DNA from: Clostridia bacterium
Lineage (GTDB): Bacteria; Bacillota; Clostridia; Christensenellales; Aristaeellaceae
DNA: 36,173 bases
Reading direction: 5' to 3'
NCBI GenBank assembly: GCA_017938795.1
Contig: JAGBAV010000051.1
Coordinates: 1 to 36,173 of the forward strand
Part shown: positions 1-8,284 of the stretch, one piece after another
Layout: the number at the start of each line of letters is the position of its first letter
Position numbering within the stretch: the stretch's first letter is position 1
The notes under the pieces: generated by a model
The model's database searches: none
What the model was told of the DNA's origin: nothing
Seen by the model: only the letters and a program-made list of their open reading frames with translations
Position numbers and translations under genes: made by a program

Positions 1-619
1 CGACGGTGATGATGCCGATGGTGCCGGCGACGTACTTGACCATGTTCAGCGCGTAGGTGTCGTCGCTGTAGTCAGAGAGCGCCTTGGCCAGAGCGGTCAG
101 CTCCTCGATGGTCTTCGGCTCTTCGGTGATGCCCATCTGAGCGGCGATGTCCTTGCGGTAGTAGATGCCGCCGCGCGCCTGAGCGCGGGAGCGATAGATA
201 CCGTAGATGCGGCCATCGACGGAGATGTTGTTGTAGATGCCTTCGCTGCCGGCGGCGAGGTTCGGGTAATCCTTGATGTAATCAGTGATGTCCCAGAACG
301 CGCCCGCGCGGGCAGAGTTGACGATGATCGGATCACGCGCGCCGGTCGCGACCATGACCATGGGCATGTTGTCGGGATCAGCGAGGGTGAGGCTGGTCAT
401 GTCGCCGTAGGAAGAGTTGGCAACCCACTGGATGTCCAGCTTGACGCCGGTGGCCGCCTCGATGGCGGTGAGAACCGGGTTGTTCTCCGTCTGGAAGTCG
501 ACGTCCGTGTAGAAGTCGGGCAGCATGACGGTGAGGGTCAGGGGCTCCTCGGCGACGGCGAAGCTCATCATCGAGACGAGCATCATCACGGCCAGAGCCA
601 GGGTGAGCAGTTTGCGCAT
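1..619 (-). CDS. ABC transporter extracellular solute-binding protein, 3' end outside window
   Basis: Lipid- or wall-tethered sugar-binding component of the importer encoded by the next two genes upstream. I translated it by hand from the ATG at 617-619, which follows AAGGAGG with good spacing; about 206 codons are present and the frame runs off the window at base 1. Residues 1-23 form a signal peptide (positive start MRK, hydrophobic core, AVA before the cut). There is no lipobox cysteine, so attachment as a lipoprotein is not supported, unusual for a Gram-positive binding protein. The mature start and the following TGVKLDIQW, GIYNNISVDGRIYGI and YYRKDIAAQMG segments are typical of the family 1 binding proteins paired with LplB/LplC permeases. 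Rhamnogalacturonan oligosaccharides are the likely cargo, inferred from the neighbouring lyase genes only. Confidence 0.88.
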   Translation of the reverse strand, partial: MRKLLTLALAVMMLVSMMSFAVAEEPLTLTVMLPDFYTDVDFQTENNPVLTAIEAATGVKLDIQWVANSSYGDMTSLTLADPDNMPMVMVATGARDPIIVNSARAGAFWDITDYIKDYPNLAAGSEGIYNNISVDGRIYGIYRSRAQARGGIYYRKDIAAQMGITEEPKTIEELTALAKALSDYSDDTYALNMVKYVAGTIGIITV

Positions 620-641
620 GGTGGTACCTCCTTGTATAGTT

Positions 642-679
642 GTTATTTCAGGCAGCGCAAGCTCTGCGCCGCTGATAAC
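642..679 (-). other. Hairpin between permease and binding-protein genes
   Basis: GTTAT/ATAAC, CAG/CTG and GCGCA/TGCGC arms can pair across the gap between the second permease gene and the solute-binding protein gene. No T run follows, so it is not an obvious terminator. Such intercistronic stems often stabilise the mRNA of the more abundant binding protein; that role here is inference. Confidence 0.4.
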
Positions 680-681
680 CG

Positions 682-1617
682 TTAGCCCTTGAGCGCGCCG
701 GTCATGACGCCCTTGACAAAGTACTTCTGCAGGAAGGGGTAGACGCACAGGATCGGCACAGTGGAGACCATGATGACCGCCATCTTGATGGACTGCTCAG
801 GCGGCTCCACGAAGTTCGGATCCATCAGCGACATGTCGCCGGCGGAGGTGGAGGACATGATGATGATCTCGCGCAGGATGACCTGCAGCGGCCACTTGTC
901 GCGCGCATTGGTCAGGTAGATCATTGCGCCGAAGTAGCTGTTCCAGTGGCCGACGGCGTAGAACAGGCCGAAGGTCGCCAGCACGGGCAGGGAGAGCGGG
1001 AGGACGATCTTGATGAGAGTCTGCAGGTCGTTGCAGCCATCGATCAGCGCGCTCTCCTCAAGTTCCTGCGGGATGCTCTGGAAGAAGTTCTTGACGATCA
1101 TCAGGTTATATGCGCTGATGGCGCCGGGGAGGATGACGGACCAGTAGCTGTTCTTCAGCCCCAGCCAGTTGGAGACGAGGATATAGCCGGGGATCATGCC
1201 GCCGGAGAAGAACATGGAGAAGATGACCATGTTCAGCAGGAAATTGCGCCCGCGCAGGAACTTCTTGGAGAGCGGGTAGGCAAAGGTGACGGTGAAGGCG
1301 AGGTTGATCAGCGTGCCGCAAACGGTGATGAACACCGAGTTGCCGAACGCCTGAATCAGCTTGTTCGACGAGAAGATGTACTCATAGGCGTCGAAGGTGA
1401 TATCCTGCGGGATGATGAACATCGGGCGCACGGTCAGCTCATACTCGGAGGCGAAGGATGCGCCGATGATGTAGATGAAGGGCAGGATCGTCGTGAAAGC
1501 GACGGCGGTGATGATGACATAATTGAGGATGTCAAAGATACGGCTGCCGATGGAGGCATTGGCGCCGACCGGGCCGGTGGAGGCCTTCATCGGTTTCTTG
1601 ACTGCTTGCTGCGTCAT
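682..1617 (-). CDS. Carbohydrate ABC transporter permease, LplC/YtcP type
   Basis: One of the two inner-membrane subunits of a sugar importer (311 aa, normal family length). About six hydrophobic helices are visible, the first at residues 31-51. The cytoplasmic EAA loop that docks the ATPase is at about 187-210 (EESALIDGCND then IVLPLS). The C-terminus ending in YFVKGVMTGALKG is the hallmark of the LplC/YtcP branch. The ATG follows GGAGGTATCGCC. It lies 12 bp downstream of the partner permease gene and upstream of the binding-protein gene, so the three are one transcription unit. No ATPase gene is present; importers of this type usually share a housekeeping MsmX-like ATPase encoded elsewhere. 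Confidence 0.93.
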   Translation of the reverse strand: MTQQAVKKPMKASTGPVGANASIGSRIFDILNYVIITAVAFTTILPFIYIIGASFASEYELTVRPMFIIPQDITFDAYEYIFSSNKLIQAFGNSVFITVCGTLINLAFTVTFAYPLSKKFLRGRNFLLNMVIFSMFFSGGMIPGYILVSNWLGLKNSYWSVILPGAISAYNLMIVKNFFQSIPQELEESALIDGCNDLQTLIKIVLPLSLPVLATFGLFYAVGHWNSYFGAMIYLTNARDKWPLQVILREIIIMSSTSAGDMSLMDPNFVEPPEQSIKMAVIMVSTVPILCVYPFLQKYFVKGVMTGALKG

Positions 1618-1629
1618 GGCGATACCTCC

Positions 1630-2580
1630 TTAATACAGGCCGTCTTCGCCCAGCGCATGCGCGACCTTGTTGGACGAGACGACGAGGATCAGGCTGACGA
1701 CGCTCTTGAGCAGGCCGACGGCGGTCGCATAGCTGTACTGACCGGACTGCAGGCCCTGCTGATAGACGAAGACGTCCAGCGTCTGGGAGACGGAGCGGTT
1801 GAGCGAATTGGCCATGAGGATCAGATGATCGTGGCCGGTATCGAGCACGGAGCCCATGCGCAGCACCAGCATCAGCACGATGGTGGAGCGGATAGCGGGC
1901 AGCGTGATATGCCACAGGCGGCGGAAACGGTTTGCGCCGTCGACCATCGCGGCCTCATACAGCTGCACGTCGACGTTGGTCAGCGCGGCGAGGAAGATGA
2001 TCGTGCCCCAGCCGGTCTCCTTCCAGATGCTCTGGCCGATGATCATCCAGCGGAAGAGGCCGGGATCCGTCAGGTACTTGACCTGCGTGCCGAGGATCTG
2101 CTCCGTCAGCTTGTAGACGATGCCGGAAGTGCCGAAGACCACGTAGGTGATGGAAACGACGATGACGATGGAGATAAAGTGCGGGACATACAGAAGCGTC
2201 TGCATCAGCTTCTTATAGCGCGCGTGGGTCATCTCGTTGAGCAGGAGCGCAAGGATGATCGGCGCGGGGAAGTAGAACACAAGATTCATCACAGAGAGGA
2301 TGAGCGTATTGGAGAGATATCTTGTCCATGCAGGATTGGAGAAGAAGTACCTGAACCACTTCAGCCCGACCCACTGGCTGCCGAAGACGCCGGAGAAGGG
2401 TACGAAATTCTGGAATGAGATGACAACGCCCCACATGGGCAGATACTTGAAGACAATGAAGTAGATGAGCCCCGGCAGCATCATGAAATAGAGCCACTTG
2501 TGCCCGAGCAGATCCATTTTCAGCCTGTGCCAGTAGGTTTTGCCCGTGCCGTAGATTGCGGCCCGTTCAGCCTTTTTCAA
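1630..2580 (-). CDS. Carbohydrate ABC transporter permease, LplB type
   Basis: Second membrane subunit of the sugar importer (316 aa from the chosen start). I chose the TTG at 2578-2580 because GGAGGGGATC sits just upstream; the frame is open further upstream (to an ATG at 2781), but that would place the promoter inside the gene. Hydrophobic helices occur at about 30-60, 90-115, 125-150, 180-205 and beyond. The EAA loop is at about 209-230 (YEAAMVDGANRFRRLWHITLP split by the usual spacing). The C-terminal VAHALGEDGLY is typical of LplB. It is the first gene of the permease-permease-binding protein unit, with its own promoter at 2689-2717. Confidence 0.92.
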   Translation of the reverse strand: MKKAERAAIYGTGKTYWHRLKMDLLGHKWLYFMMLPGLIYFIVFKYLPMWGVVISFQNFVPFSGVFGSQWVGLKWFRYFFSNPAWTRYLSNTLILSVMNLVFYFPAPIILALLLNEMTHARYKKLMQTLLYVPHFISIVIVVSITYVVFGTSGIVYKLTEQILGTQVKYLTDPGLFRWMIIGQSIWKETGWGTIIFLAALTNVDVQLYEAAMVDGANRFRRLWHITLPAIRSTIVLMLVLRMGSVLDTGHDHLILMANSLNRSVSQTLDVFVYQQGLQSGQYSYATAVGLLKSVVSLILVVSSNKVAHALGEDGLY

Positions 2581-2688
2581 GTGTGATCCCCTCCGTTCAT
2601 TTCTGCCCAGGAGATTTGGCGGCATGATGCACAATGCATTAAACCGGCGCATGGTTCCTGTGCATAGATGGCAATTATTAACGATTTC

Positions 2689-2717
2689 ATTGTAATGGAT
2701 ATGACTGACCGGCACAA
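2689..2717 (-). promoter_or_regulatory. Promoter of the sugar-importer operon
   Basis: On the minus strand TTGTGC (2712-2717), 17 bp, TACAAT (2689-2694). It lies in the 255-bp gap between the deacetylase terminator and the first permease gene, which otherwise holds nothing recognisable. It makes the importer a transcription unit separate from the lyase operon. Confidence 0.5.
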
Positions 2718-2793
2718 GAGAAAAATGGATAAATGGGCGATTTTGCACAGCATTCGGTCGTATATTAATAAAACAAAACAATGAATAACAAAA

Positions 2794-2827
2794 CGGAGGA
2801 ACAGGCTGCCTGCGGCCTGTTCCTCCG
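2794..2827 (-). terminator. Intrinsic terminator after the deacetylase gene
   Basis: A 13-bp perfect stem (arms 2794-2806 and 2815-2827) with an 8-nt loop starts 9 bp after the deacetylase stop codon. In the minus direction it is followed by TTTTGTTATT. It ends the esterase-lyase-deacetylase operon. Confidence 0.85.
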
Positions 2828-2835
2828 GAGAATGA

Positions 2836-3663
2836 TCAGTCGAGGATGCGGACGGTCTGCCCGCCGGGGATCTCGAAGAAGCGCGCGGGCTCGCCGGACC
2901 AGGCGGCCTGAATCCACACGCTGCGCGCATTGGGATTGTAGACCATATCGCCTGCGGCGCTGTACTGCAGACGGGAGGCGTCGTCCATATAGTCCACGAT
3001 CTCAATATTGGTGGCGTACCAGATATCATCCCTGCCGCCGATGAACTCGCAGAACTCCTCCATGACCTCCCAGTTATTCCGGTCGGTGAATTCATAGCTG
3101 TGACCCCAGACATACATCATGTACAGATACTGGGACTTATGCAGATCGGCGAACTGGCGGGCCTTCTCCATGAGGCCGCCGTTGTGATGGCAGGTGCCCT
3201 TCCACTCGAGGAAGTTGTCAGGCATGGCGAAGGTGCCGGTGGTCGGCACGACGCGTGCATGGCGGATGCCCAGGGCGGGCAGCAGCCGGATGATCTCCTC
3301 GGAGTAGGAGCCGTTCGGGTAGGCGAGGCCGCGGACGGGGTAGCCCATCAGCTCCTCCAGACCGCGCCTGTCGGCGAGCACCTGCTGGGCAACCTGATCC
3401 AGCGGGCAGCGGGAGATCGTGGGGTGGGTATAGGTGTGGCAGGCGACCTCGTGCCCGGCGTAGACGGTGCGGTATTCGCTCGTCGGGATACGGCGCGGAT
3501 CCCAGTCGATGCCGGCGTTCAGGTTGAACGTGCCCTTGATGCCGTGCTTGTTGAACAGCTCGACCAGACGATAATCCTCCGTGCGGCCGTCGTCATAGCT
3601 CATGGTAAGCACCTTGTGCTTGCCGCCGGGGAAGCAGGTATAGATCACAGGGAGTCTGAACAT
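2836..3663 (-). CDS. NodB-type polysaccharide deacetylase
   Basis: Predicted metal-dependent carbohydrate esterase (275 aa) that removes N- or O-acetyl groups from a glycan. NodB motifs are visible: SYDDG at 22-26 (the two aspartates act as base and metal ligand), HTYTH at 76-80 (metal histidines) and AYPNGSY near 125 (motif 3). There is no signal peptide, so it is probably cytoplasmic. The ATG at 3661-3663 follows AAGGAGG by 10 nt and lies inside the end of the lyase gene (19-bp overlap), indicating translational coupling. Being in a rhamnogalacturonan operon, the likely substrate is an acetylated pectin oligosaccharide, although most characterised family members act on chitin, peptidoglycan or xylan. 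The C-terminal 60 residues form an extra beta-rich tail. Confidence 0.87.
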   Translation of the reverse strand: MFRLPVIYTCFPGGKHKVLTMSYDDGRTEDYRLVELFNKHGIKGTFNLNAGIDWDPRRIPTSEYRTVYAGHEVACHTYTHPTISRCPLDQVAQQVLADRRGLEELMGYPVRGLAYPNGSYSEEIIRLLPALGIRHARVVPTTGTFAMPDNFLEWKGTCHHNGGLMEKARQFADLHKSQYLYMMYVWGHSYEFTDRNNWEVMEEFCEFIGGRDDIWYATNIEIVDYMDDASRLQYSAAGDMVYNPNARSVWIQAAWSGEPARFFEIPGGQTVRILD

Positions 3664-6098
3664 ACGGATGAATCCTCCTTTTCTGAGAGCCACGGGTATA
3701 CCTGCCTGAAGTCCATATCGGACGCATAGTAGAAGGACGGATATACCGGCTGGTTGTAGCAGTTATTCTGCCATGCCACGCCGCAGCGATACTGCGGGTC
3801 GTGCATGAACGTGGGCAGCTTGTGCGCGGTGAGATCGGTTGTGGTGTAGATGCGGATGGCGCTTGAATCACGGGTGCGCAGCAGGATCTCCTCGCGGAAG
3901 TCGCCGAAGATGTCTGCGATCAGGCAGGGGTTGCCCTTGGTGCCGTTGTTGGTGAGGGTACCCTCGGGCTCGAGCACAACGCCGCGCGTCAGGTCGCAGA
4001 TGCGCCCGGTCTTCTCGCTGCGCAGGTAGTCTGCGCTGTCCGTCACCTGTGTGGTCAGGTCGCCCAGCCAGTACACGCGCGCATTGGTCGAGGGCTCCGG
4101 CAGGTCAAGACGATTGCCGCGGCAGTCGTACATGCCCTTGCTCCATACCTGCAGACCGCGCACGCCGGGCGCGACGTCGCCGATCATGCAGCGGCCGAGG
4201 TCGCCCTCATGGTATTCGCCGAAGCGCACCTCGCCCGTCTGCGCATCGCGCAGCGCATAGCCGTAGGGCGCGTGCCGTCCCTCCTCGAAGACATTGAAGA
4301 TCTCCAGCCCGGGGATGTCAGGGTCAATGTCCGCCACATGCATGGAGTCGCCGTGCCCCAGCTTGGCCGTGCGCCCGTCGGGCAGCAGGCCTGTGGAGGA
4401 ATAGAGCAGCGTGCCGTCGTGATCGATGCAGGCCGCGCCATAGATGATCTCCATGCAGCCGTCGCCGTCGATATCCGCGCAGGACAGGCTGTGGTTGCCC
4501 TGACGCGCAAGCGTACCATAGACGGGATCCGTGCCGTCCTGCGTATCGCCCGGGGTGCAGCGGAAGGGATTGGCCATCGGCAGGAAGCCGGTATCCACCG
4601 ACCAGCGCAGGCTGTGACGGCCGTTCACAAGGTCATAGGCGGCGATCGTCGTGCGCGTATAGTACCCGCGGCAGACGATCAGAGAGGGATGCACGCCGTC
4701 CAGATACGCGACGCCGGAGAGAAAGCGATCCACGCGGTTGCAGGGCTCGATCCTGTTCCATGCGTAGTCGCCCCAGAGCAGGCCGTCGTCCACGCGCGGG
4801 AAGGGGAAGGGGATGGTTTCCAGCTCCGTGCCGTCCCCGGCGAACATGGTCAGGTATTCCGGCCCTTCGTAGATGAAGCCTTCGAACTTCGTCAGCTCGT
4901 TGCGCGGAGAACGGGAAGGGGCGTAGACGTCGATGAAGTAATCTGCCAGCCCCAGCGCGTCCTCGCGGCTGAGCGGGCGGGCAGCCATTGCCTCCACACC
5001 GAAGCAGGCCTCCGGCGTTTCCGGCCACTGGCCGCGCACGACCTCCGGGTGCTGATGCCAGTGTATGAAGACGTCCGCCATATGCTGGCGGTAATCCTCT
5101 GCGGAGCAGACGTAGTTGTCCTCGTGCGTGACGCCGGCGTCGATGTCGTCCTGCGGCAGGGTGACGTAGCTGCGGCTGAGGACGGAGCCGTCCGCACGGT
5201 AGCGGGTCATGACGGTGCCCGGCGCGGTCTTGACGGACATCTCCGCCCTGCCGTCGCCGTCAAAGTCCATCACCATGAACTGCGTGTAATGCGCGCCGGC
5301 ACGGATGTTGGGCCCCATGTCAAGCCGCCAGAGGAGCGTGCCGTCGAGCTTATAGCAGTCGATCATGCAGCGGCCCGTATAGCCCTTGATGGAGACGTCC
5401 TGGCTGTTGGTCGGATCCCATTTGACGATGTATTCGTATTCGCCGTCGCCGTCGACGTCGCCCACGGACATGTCGTTGGCGGTGTATTCAAAGGGCTGCC
5501 CGGCGGGGGTGACGCCGCCCTCCGGCTTTTTGAGCGGGATATCCAGATAGCCGCGCTCCCAGACGCGGACGGCTTCGCAGCAGGGCTGCTCTTTGCCGCC
5601 GCAGACGGGCGCGACGGTGTAGATATCCTGCTCCGTGCCGGAGGCGTCCAGATAGTTCGTGCTGTCCGTGACCAGCGCGATGCGCTCGCCGTTTTTGTAC
5701 ACAGCAAAATCGCAGGCGATCAGTCGGGTCTTCTCTGCGCCGTGCACCTCGCCGCGCAGCAGACGCCACGAGAGGAAAACGCCGCGCTCCGTTTTGACGG
5801 CGGCGAGCCCGCGGCTGATTGCCTCCAGCTGCGGCTCGGGGATGACGGCGACGGGCGCGGTCACAACATCGGACTGCGCGATCACATCCCCGCCGGCGAT
5901 GGCCTGCACATAAAGCCTGTAGGGCAGGCATGGCACGCGGGGGAAGAAGAGGGCCGTTTCCTGCGCGGGGATGGGCTTATAGTATTGCGGGGACGTCTCC
6001 CTGTCCGACCAGCGGACGATGTACCCGTCTGCACCGGGGTCGGCATCCCATGAGAGGGCGATTCCGTCCGGGCGGACCTGATCGATGCGAAGGATCAT
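3645..6098 (-). CDS. Rhamnogalacturonan lyase, polysaccharide lyase family 11, no signal peptide
   Basis: Cleaves the rhamnose-galacturonic acid backbone of pectin by beta-elimination (817 aa). Residues 1-85 look like a fibronectin III-type domain. A beta-sandwich follows to about 190. The calcium-binding propeller starts near 203 with SVGDVDGDGEYEYIVKWDP, then NIRAGAHYTQFMVMDFDGDG at 264-283 and VDRFLSGVAYLDG near 456, all characteristic of PL11. About 105 residues (298-405) are inserted between two conserved blade motifs, and with the N-terminal domain this explains a length well over the usual 600 or so. The protein starts MILRIDQ without a signal peptide, so it probably works in the cytoplasm on imported oligomers. 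ATG and the upstream TGA overlap as ATGA, with AAGGAGG before it. Confidence 0.93.
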   Translation of the reverse strand: MILRIDQVRPDGIALSWDADPGADGYIVRWSDRETSPQYYKPIPAQETALFFPRVPCLPYRLYVQAIAGGDVIAQSDVVTAPVAVIPEPQLEAISRGLAAVKTERGVFLSWRLLRGEVHGAEKTRLIACDFAVYKNGERIALVTDSTNYLDASGTEQDIYTVAPVCGGKEQPCCEAVRVWERGYLDIPLKKPEGGVTPAGQPFEYTANDMSVGDVDGDGEYEYIVKWDPTNSQDVSIKGYTGRCMIDCYKLDGTLLWRLDMGPNIRAGAHYTQFMVMDFDGDGRAEMSVKTAPGTVMTRYRADGSVLSRSYVTLPQDDIDAGVTHEDNYVCSAEDYRQHMADVFIHWHQHPEVVRGQWPETPEACFGVEAMAARPLSREDALGLADYFIDVYAPSRSPRNELTKFEGFIYEGPEYLTMFAGDGTELETIPFPFPRVDDGLLWGDYAWNRIEPCNRVDRFLSGVAYLDGVHPSLIVCRGYYTRTTIAAYDLVNGRHSLRWSVDTGFLPMANPFRCTPGDTQDGTDPVYGTLARQGNHSLSCADIDGDGCMEIIYGAACIDHDGTLLYSSTGLLPDGRTAKLGHGDSMHVADIDPDIPGLEIFNVFEEGRHAPYGYALRDAQTGEVRFGEYHEGDLGRCMIGDVAPGVRGLQVWSKGMYDCRGNRLDLPEPSTNARVYWLGDLTTQVTDSADYLRSEKTGRICDLTRGVVLEPEGTLTNNGTKGNPCLIADIFGDFREEILLRTRDSSAIRIYTTTDLTAHKLPTFMHDPQYRCGVAWQNNCYNQPVYPSFYYASDMDFRQVYPWLSEKEDSSVCSDSL

Positions 6099-7180
6099 GG
6101 CTGGGCCTCCTTGTTGAGTATGTCTCTCAGAATCGGCGTAACGGCGTCGGCCATCCGCAGGAAGCCAAGATCCGTCGGATGGCAGCCGTCGACCGTGCAC
6201 AGCTCCCGGTCGCTGCTGCCGAAGAGCTCACGCCCCTCGATCATGTAGACGTTCCGGTCGCCCTGCGCCAGCGCGCGGGCATAGGTCCCGCGGATGACAA
6301 CCGCCCTTGCCTCCGACGCCTCCGGCGCTTTGTCGGTGTTGGGCTTGGAGAGGAGAAGGATCGGCAGCTGCGGCTGCGCCTCGCGGATGATGCGGAAGAA
6401 CGGCTCATGCGTGGCGCGAAGATGCGCTTCGTCCGGCGCGTTGTGATCATAGTCCATGACGAAGGCGCTCATTTCCAGCCCGGCGATATAGCGGGCCATG
6501 GCGGCCTCGCCCTTGGCGTTGCCGGAGAAGCCGAGGTTAATGTGTGCGGCGTCGAGCCTGCGGCAGACGATATGCGTATAGCAGGAGCCGGCCTTGGAGG
6601 CGCAGCCGCCCTGCGTGATGGAGGAGCCATAGAAGACGATGGGCTTCGTGATGCGCGGCGCCCGACCGGGCAGCACCTGCGCGCCGGGCGCAAAGCCAAG
6701 CAGGAGCCGGTCAAGCCCATTATACAGCGGCAGATAGAGCACATAGCTGCGCAGGCCGGGAAGCAGCGGGGTATAGCCGCTCTGCTGCAGGCGGCAGCCG
6801 CGCCCGTCCTCCGTCTGCGGGATGAAATTGCAGACCTGCGTACAGCCGCCGTCGTGCTCTTCATAGAGCTCCATGCCGCTCTGCCCGCAGGCGGTGAAGT
6901 GCGGCATGCAGGCCGCGATGGTCAGTGTGAAGGCAAGCGAGAGCCCGGGGGAATCCGTCGTGAAGCGGATGCACCCGCCGGCCAGATGCCGGGAGAGATT
7001 GCGCACGCCGTCGCTGCATTCCGGGAGGATGCTGTCGGGCAGGCGGCTGTATACGCCCTCGCCGCAGGGGGAGAGGCCGTAGACGGAGAAAGGCGCATCC
7101 AGCGCAGAGCGATAGAGATAGTCCTGCGGCGCAGCGCTGTGCGCGCGGAAGTTGGGATCAAGCTCTTCCAGTCGTTTCAT
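6095..7180 (-). CDS. SGNH/GDSL-type carbohydrate esterase
   Basis: First gene of the rhamnogalacturonan operon (361 aa). The C-terminal half is an SGNH hydrolase: the nucleophile block reads YGSSITQGG (candidate serine S187, with GSS in place of the usual GDS), the glycine block GFSGNAKGE at 217-225, an asparagine in YDHNAP (about 247) and the catalytic Asp/His pair in TVDGCHPTDLG (D331, H334). Residues 1-175 form a beta-rich N-terminal domain common in two-domain bacterial SGNH esterases. There is no signal peptide. Removal of acetyl groups from pectin fragments before lyase attack is inferred from the neighbouring PL11 gene; the exact ester is unknown. AAGGAGTCCGC precedes the ATG. Confidence 0.85.
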   Translation of the reverse strand: MKRLEELDPNFRAHSAAPQDYLYRSALDAPFSVYGLSPCGEGVYSRLPDSILPECSDGVRNLSRHLAGGCIRFTTDSPGLSLAFTLTIAACMPHFTACGQSGMELYEEHDGGCTQVCNFIPQTEDGRGCRLQQSGYTPLLPGLRSYVLYLPLYNGLDRLLLGFAPGAQVLPGRAPRITKPIVFYGSSITQGGCASKAGSCYTHIVCRRLDAAHINLGFSGNAKGEAAMARYIAGLEMSAFVMDYDHNAPDEAHLRATHEPFFRIIREAQPQLPILLLSKPNTDKAPEASEARAVVIRGTYARALAQGDRNVYMIEGRELFGSSDRELCTVDGCHPTDLGFLRMADAVTPILRDILNKEAQP

Positions 7181-7218
7181 GCGGACTCCTTCTGTCGGTA
7201 TTCCGGTGTGCTATCTGT

Positions 7219-7248
7219 ATTATAGGAGGACGTGAAGAGGCATGTCAA
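7219..7248 (-). promoter_or_regulatory. Promoter of the rhamnogalacturonan operon
   Basis: Perfect consensus boxes on the minus strand: TTGACA (7243-7248), 18 bp, TATAAT (7219-7224). The -35 box overlaps an inverted repeat TGTCA-N9-TGACA at 7243-7261, a plausible operator for a pectin-responsive regulator that is not encoded in the window. Confidence 0.75.
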
Positions 7249-7273
7249 TACAGGAATGACAGACGGATTGGAT

Positions 7274-7302
7274 TTGACTTGACGGCGGTCTGTTGCTAGA
7301 AT
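7274..7302 (+). promoter_or_regulatory. Promoter of the RNA methyltransferase gene
   Basis: TTGACT (7274-7279), 17 bp, TAGAAT (7297-7302). The -10 box covers the first in-frame ATG at 7301, which supports the downstream ATG at 7334 as the true start. Confidence 0.7.
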
Positions 7303-7333
7303 GAAGACATCACCCAAGAAGGAGGGCGTAAGA

Positions 7334-8173
7334 ATGCCCTGTATCACAGAGATTCATGATCTGTCCATGCCTGAGCTTCAGCCGTATGCCGGCCTGACGC
7401 AGGCGCAGCTGCGCAGCCGTCAGCGCCCGGAGCAGGGGCTGCTGATTGCGGAGAGCGTCAATGTGATCCTCGCTGCGCTGGAGGCCGGGTATGAGCCGGT
7501 GTCCCTGCTGATGGAGCGGCGCAAGCTGCCGTCGCTGCCGCAGGCGCTGCTTGAGCGCTGCGCGGGGATTCCGCTGTATGTCGGCGGGAGGGAGCTGCTC
7601 GCCGGGCTGACGGGCTATGAGCTCACGCGTGGTGTCCTCTGTGCGCTGCGAAGGAGGCCGCTGCCCGGCATGCGCGCGGTATGCGAAGGGGCGCGGCGCA
7701 TCGCCGTGCTGGAGAGCATGACGGACACGACCAATATGGGCGCGGTCTTCCGCTCCGCTGCCGCGCTGGGGATGGATGCTGTGCTGCTCACGCCGGACTG
7801 CTGCGATCCGCTCTCGCGCCGCGCGGCGCGGGTGAGCATGGGCGGTGTATTCCGTGTGCCGTGGACGTATATCACGCCGGAGGACGGTGCGTGGCCGGCG
7901 GGCGGGATCGCCTGCCTGCATGAGATGGGCTTTGCTTTGGCGGCGCTGGCGCTGCGGGAGAATGCGCTGCCGGTTGATTCACCCGCGCTGAAGCGGGAGG
8001 TAAAGCTCGCCGTCGTGCTGGGGACGGAAGGCAGCGGCCTGCGGGAGGAAACCATCGCGCAGTGCGACTATGCGGTGATCATCCCGATGAGCCATGGCGT
8101 GGATTCGCTCAATGTCGCGGCTGCGGGCGCGGTGGCCTTCTGGGAACTGGGCAGGATGAAGAACCGAGAGTGA
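7334..8173 (+). CDS. SpoU/TrmH-family RNA 2'-O-methyltransferase
   Basis: SAM-dependent ribose methyltransferase of the SPOUT knot superfamily (279 aa). The three SpoU motifs are present: motif 1 around 134-140 (NMGAVFR, with the asparagine and arginine), motif 2 at 229-236 (LGTEGSGL) and motif 3 at 249-263 (IIPMSHGVDSLNVAA). The first 110 residues resemble the L30e-like RNA-binding domain of rRNA/tRNA methyltransferases. I start it at 7334, eight bases after GGAGG, because the ATG at 7301 lies inside the promoter. Whether it targets 23S rRNA or tRNA cannot be read from the sequence. It is divergent from the pectin operon and appears monocistronic. Confidence 0.9.
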   Translation: MPCITEIHDLSMPELQPYAGLTQAQLRSRQRPEQGLLIAESVNVILAALEAGYEPVSLLMERRKLPSLPQALLERCAGIPLYVGGRELLAGLTGYELTRGVLCALRRRPLPGMRAVCEGARRIAVLESMTDTTNMGAVFRSAAALGMDAVLLTPDCCDPLSRRAARVSMGGVFRVPWTYITPEDGAWPAGGIACLHEMGFALAALALRENALPVDSPALKREVKLAVVLGTEGSGLREETIAQCDYAVIIPMSHGVDSLNVAAAGAVAFWELGRMKNRE

Positions 8174-8214
8174 GCGGTAGGAGAGACGCTGTATGGTCTT
8201 CGGCCGCACAAAGG

Positions 8215-8244
8215 TTTACATACAGTATTTGTTTGTGATATGAT
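8215..8244 (+). promoter_or_regulatory. Promoter of the SH3-domain protein gene
   Basis: TTTACA (8215-8220), 18 bp, TATGAT (8239-8244), about 40 bp upstream of the start codon. Confidence 0.6.
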
Positions 8245-8284
8245 ATATACAGCAAGAAAGACATACTGACGGAGGAGGATGCTT

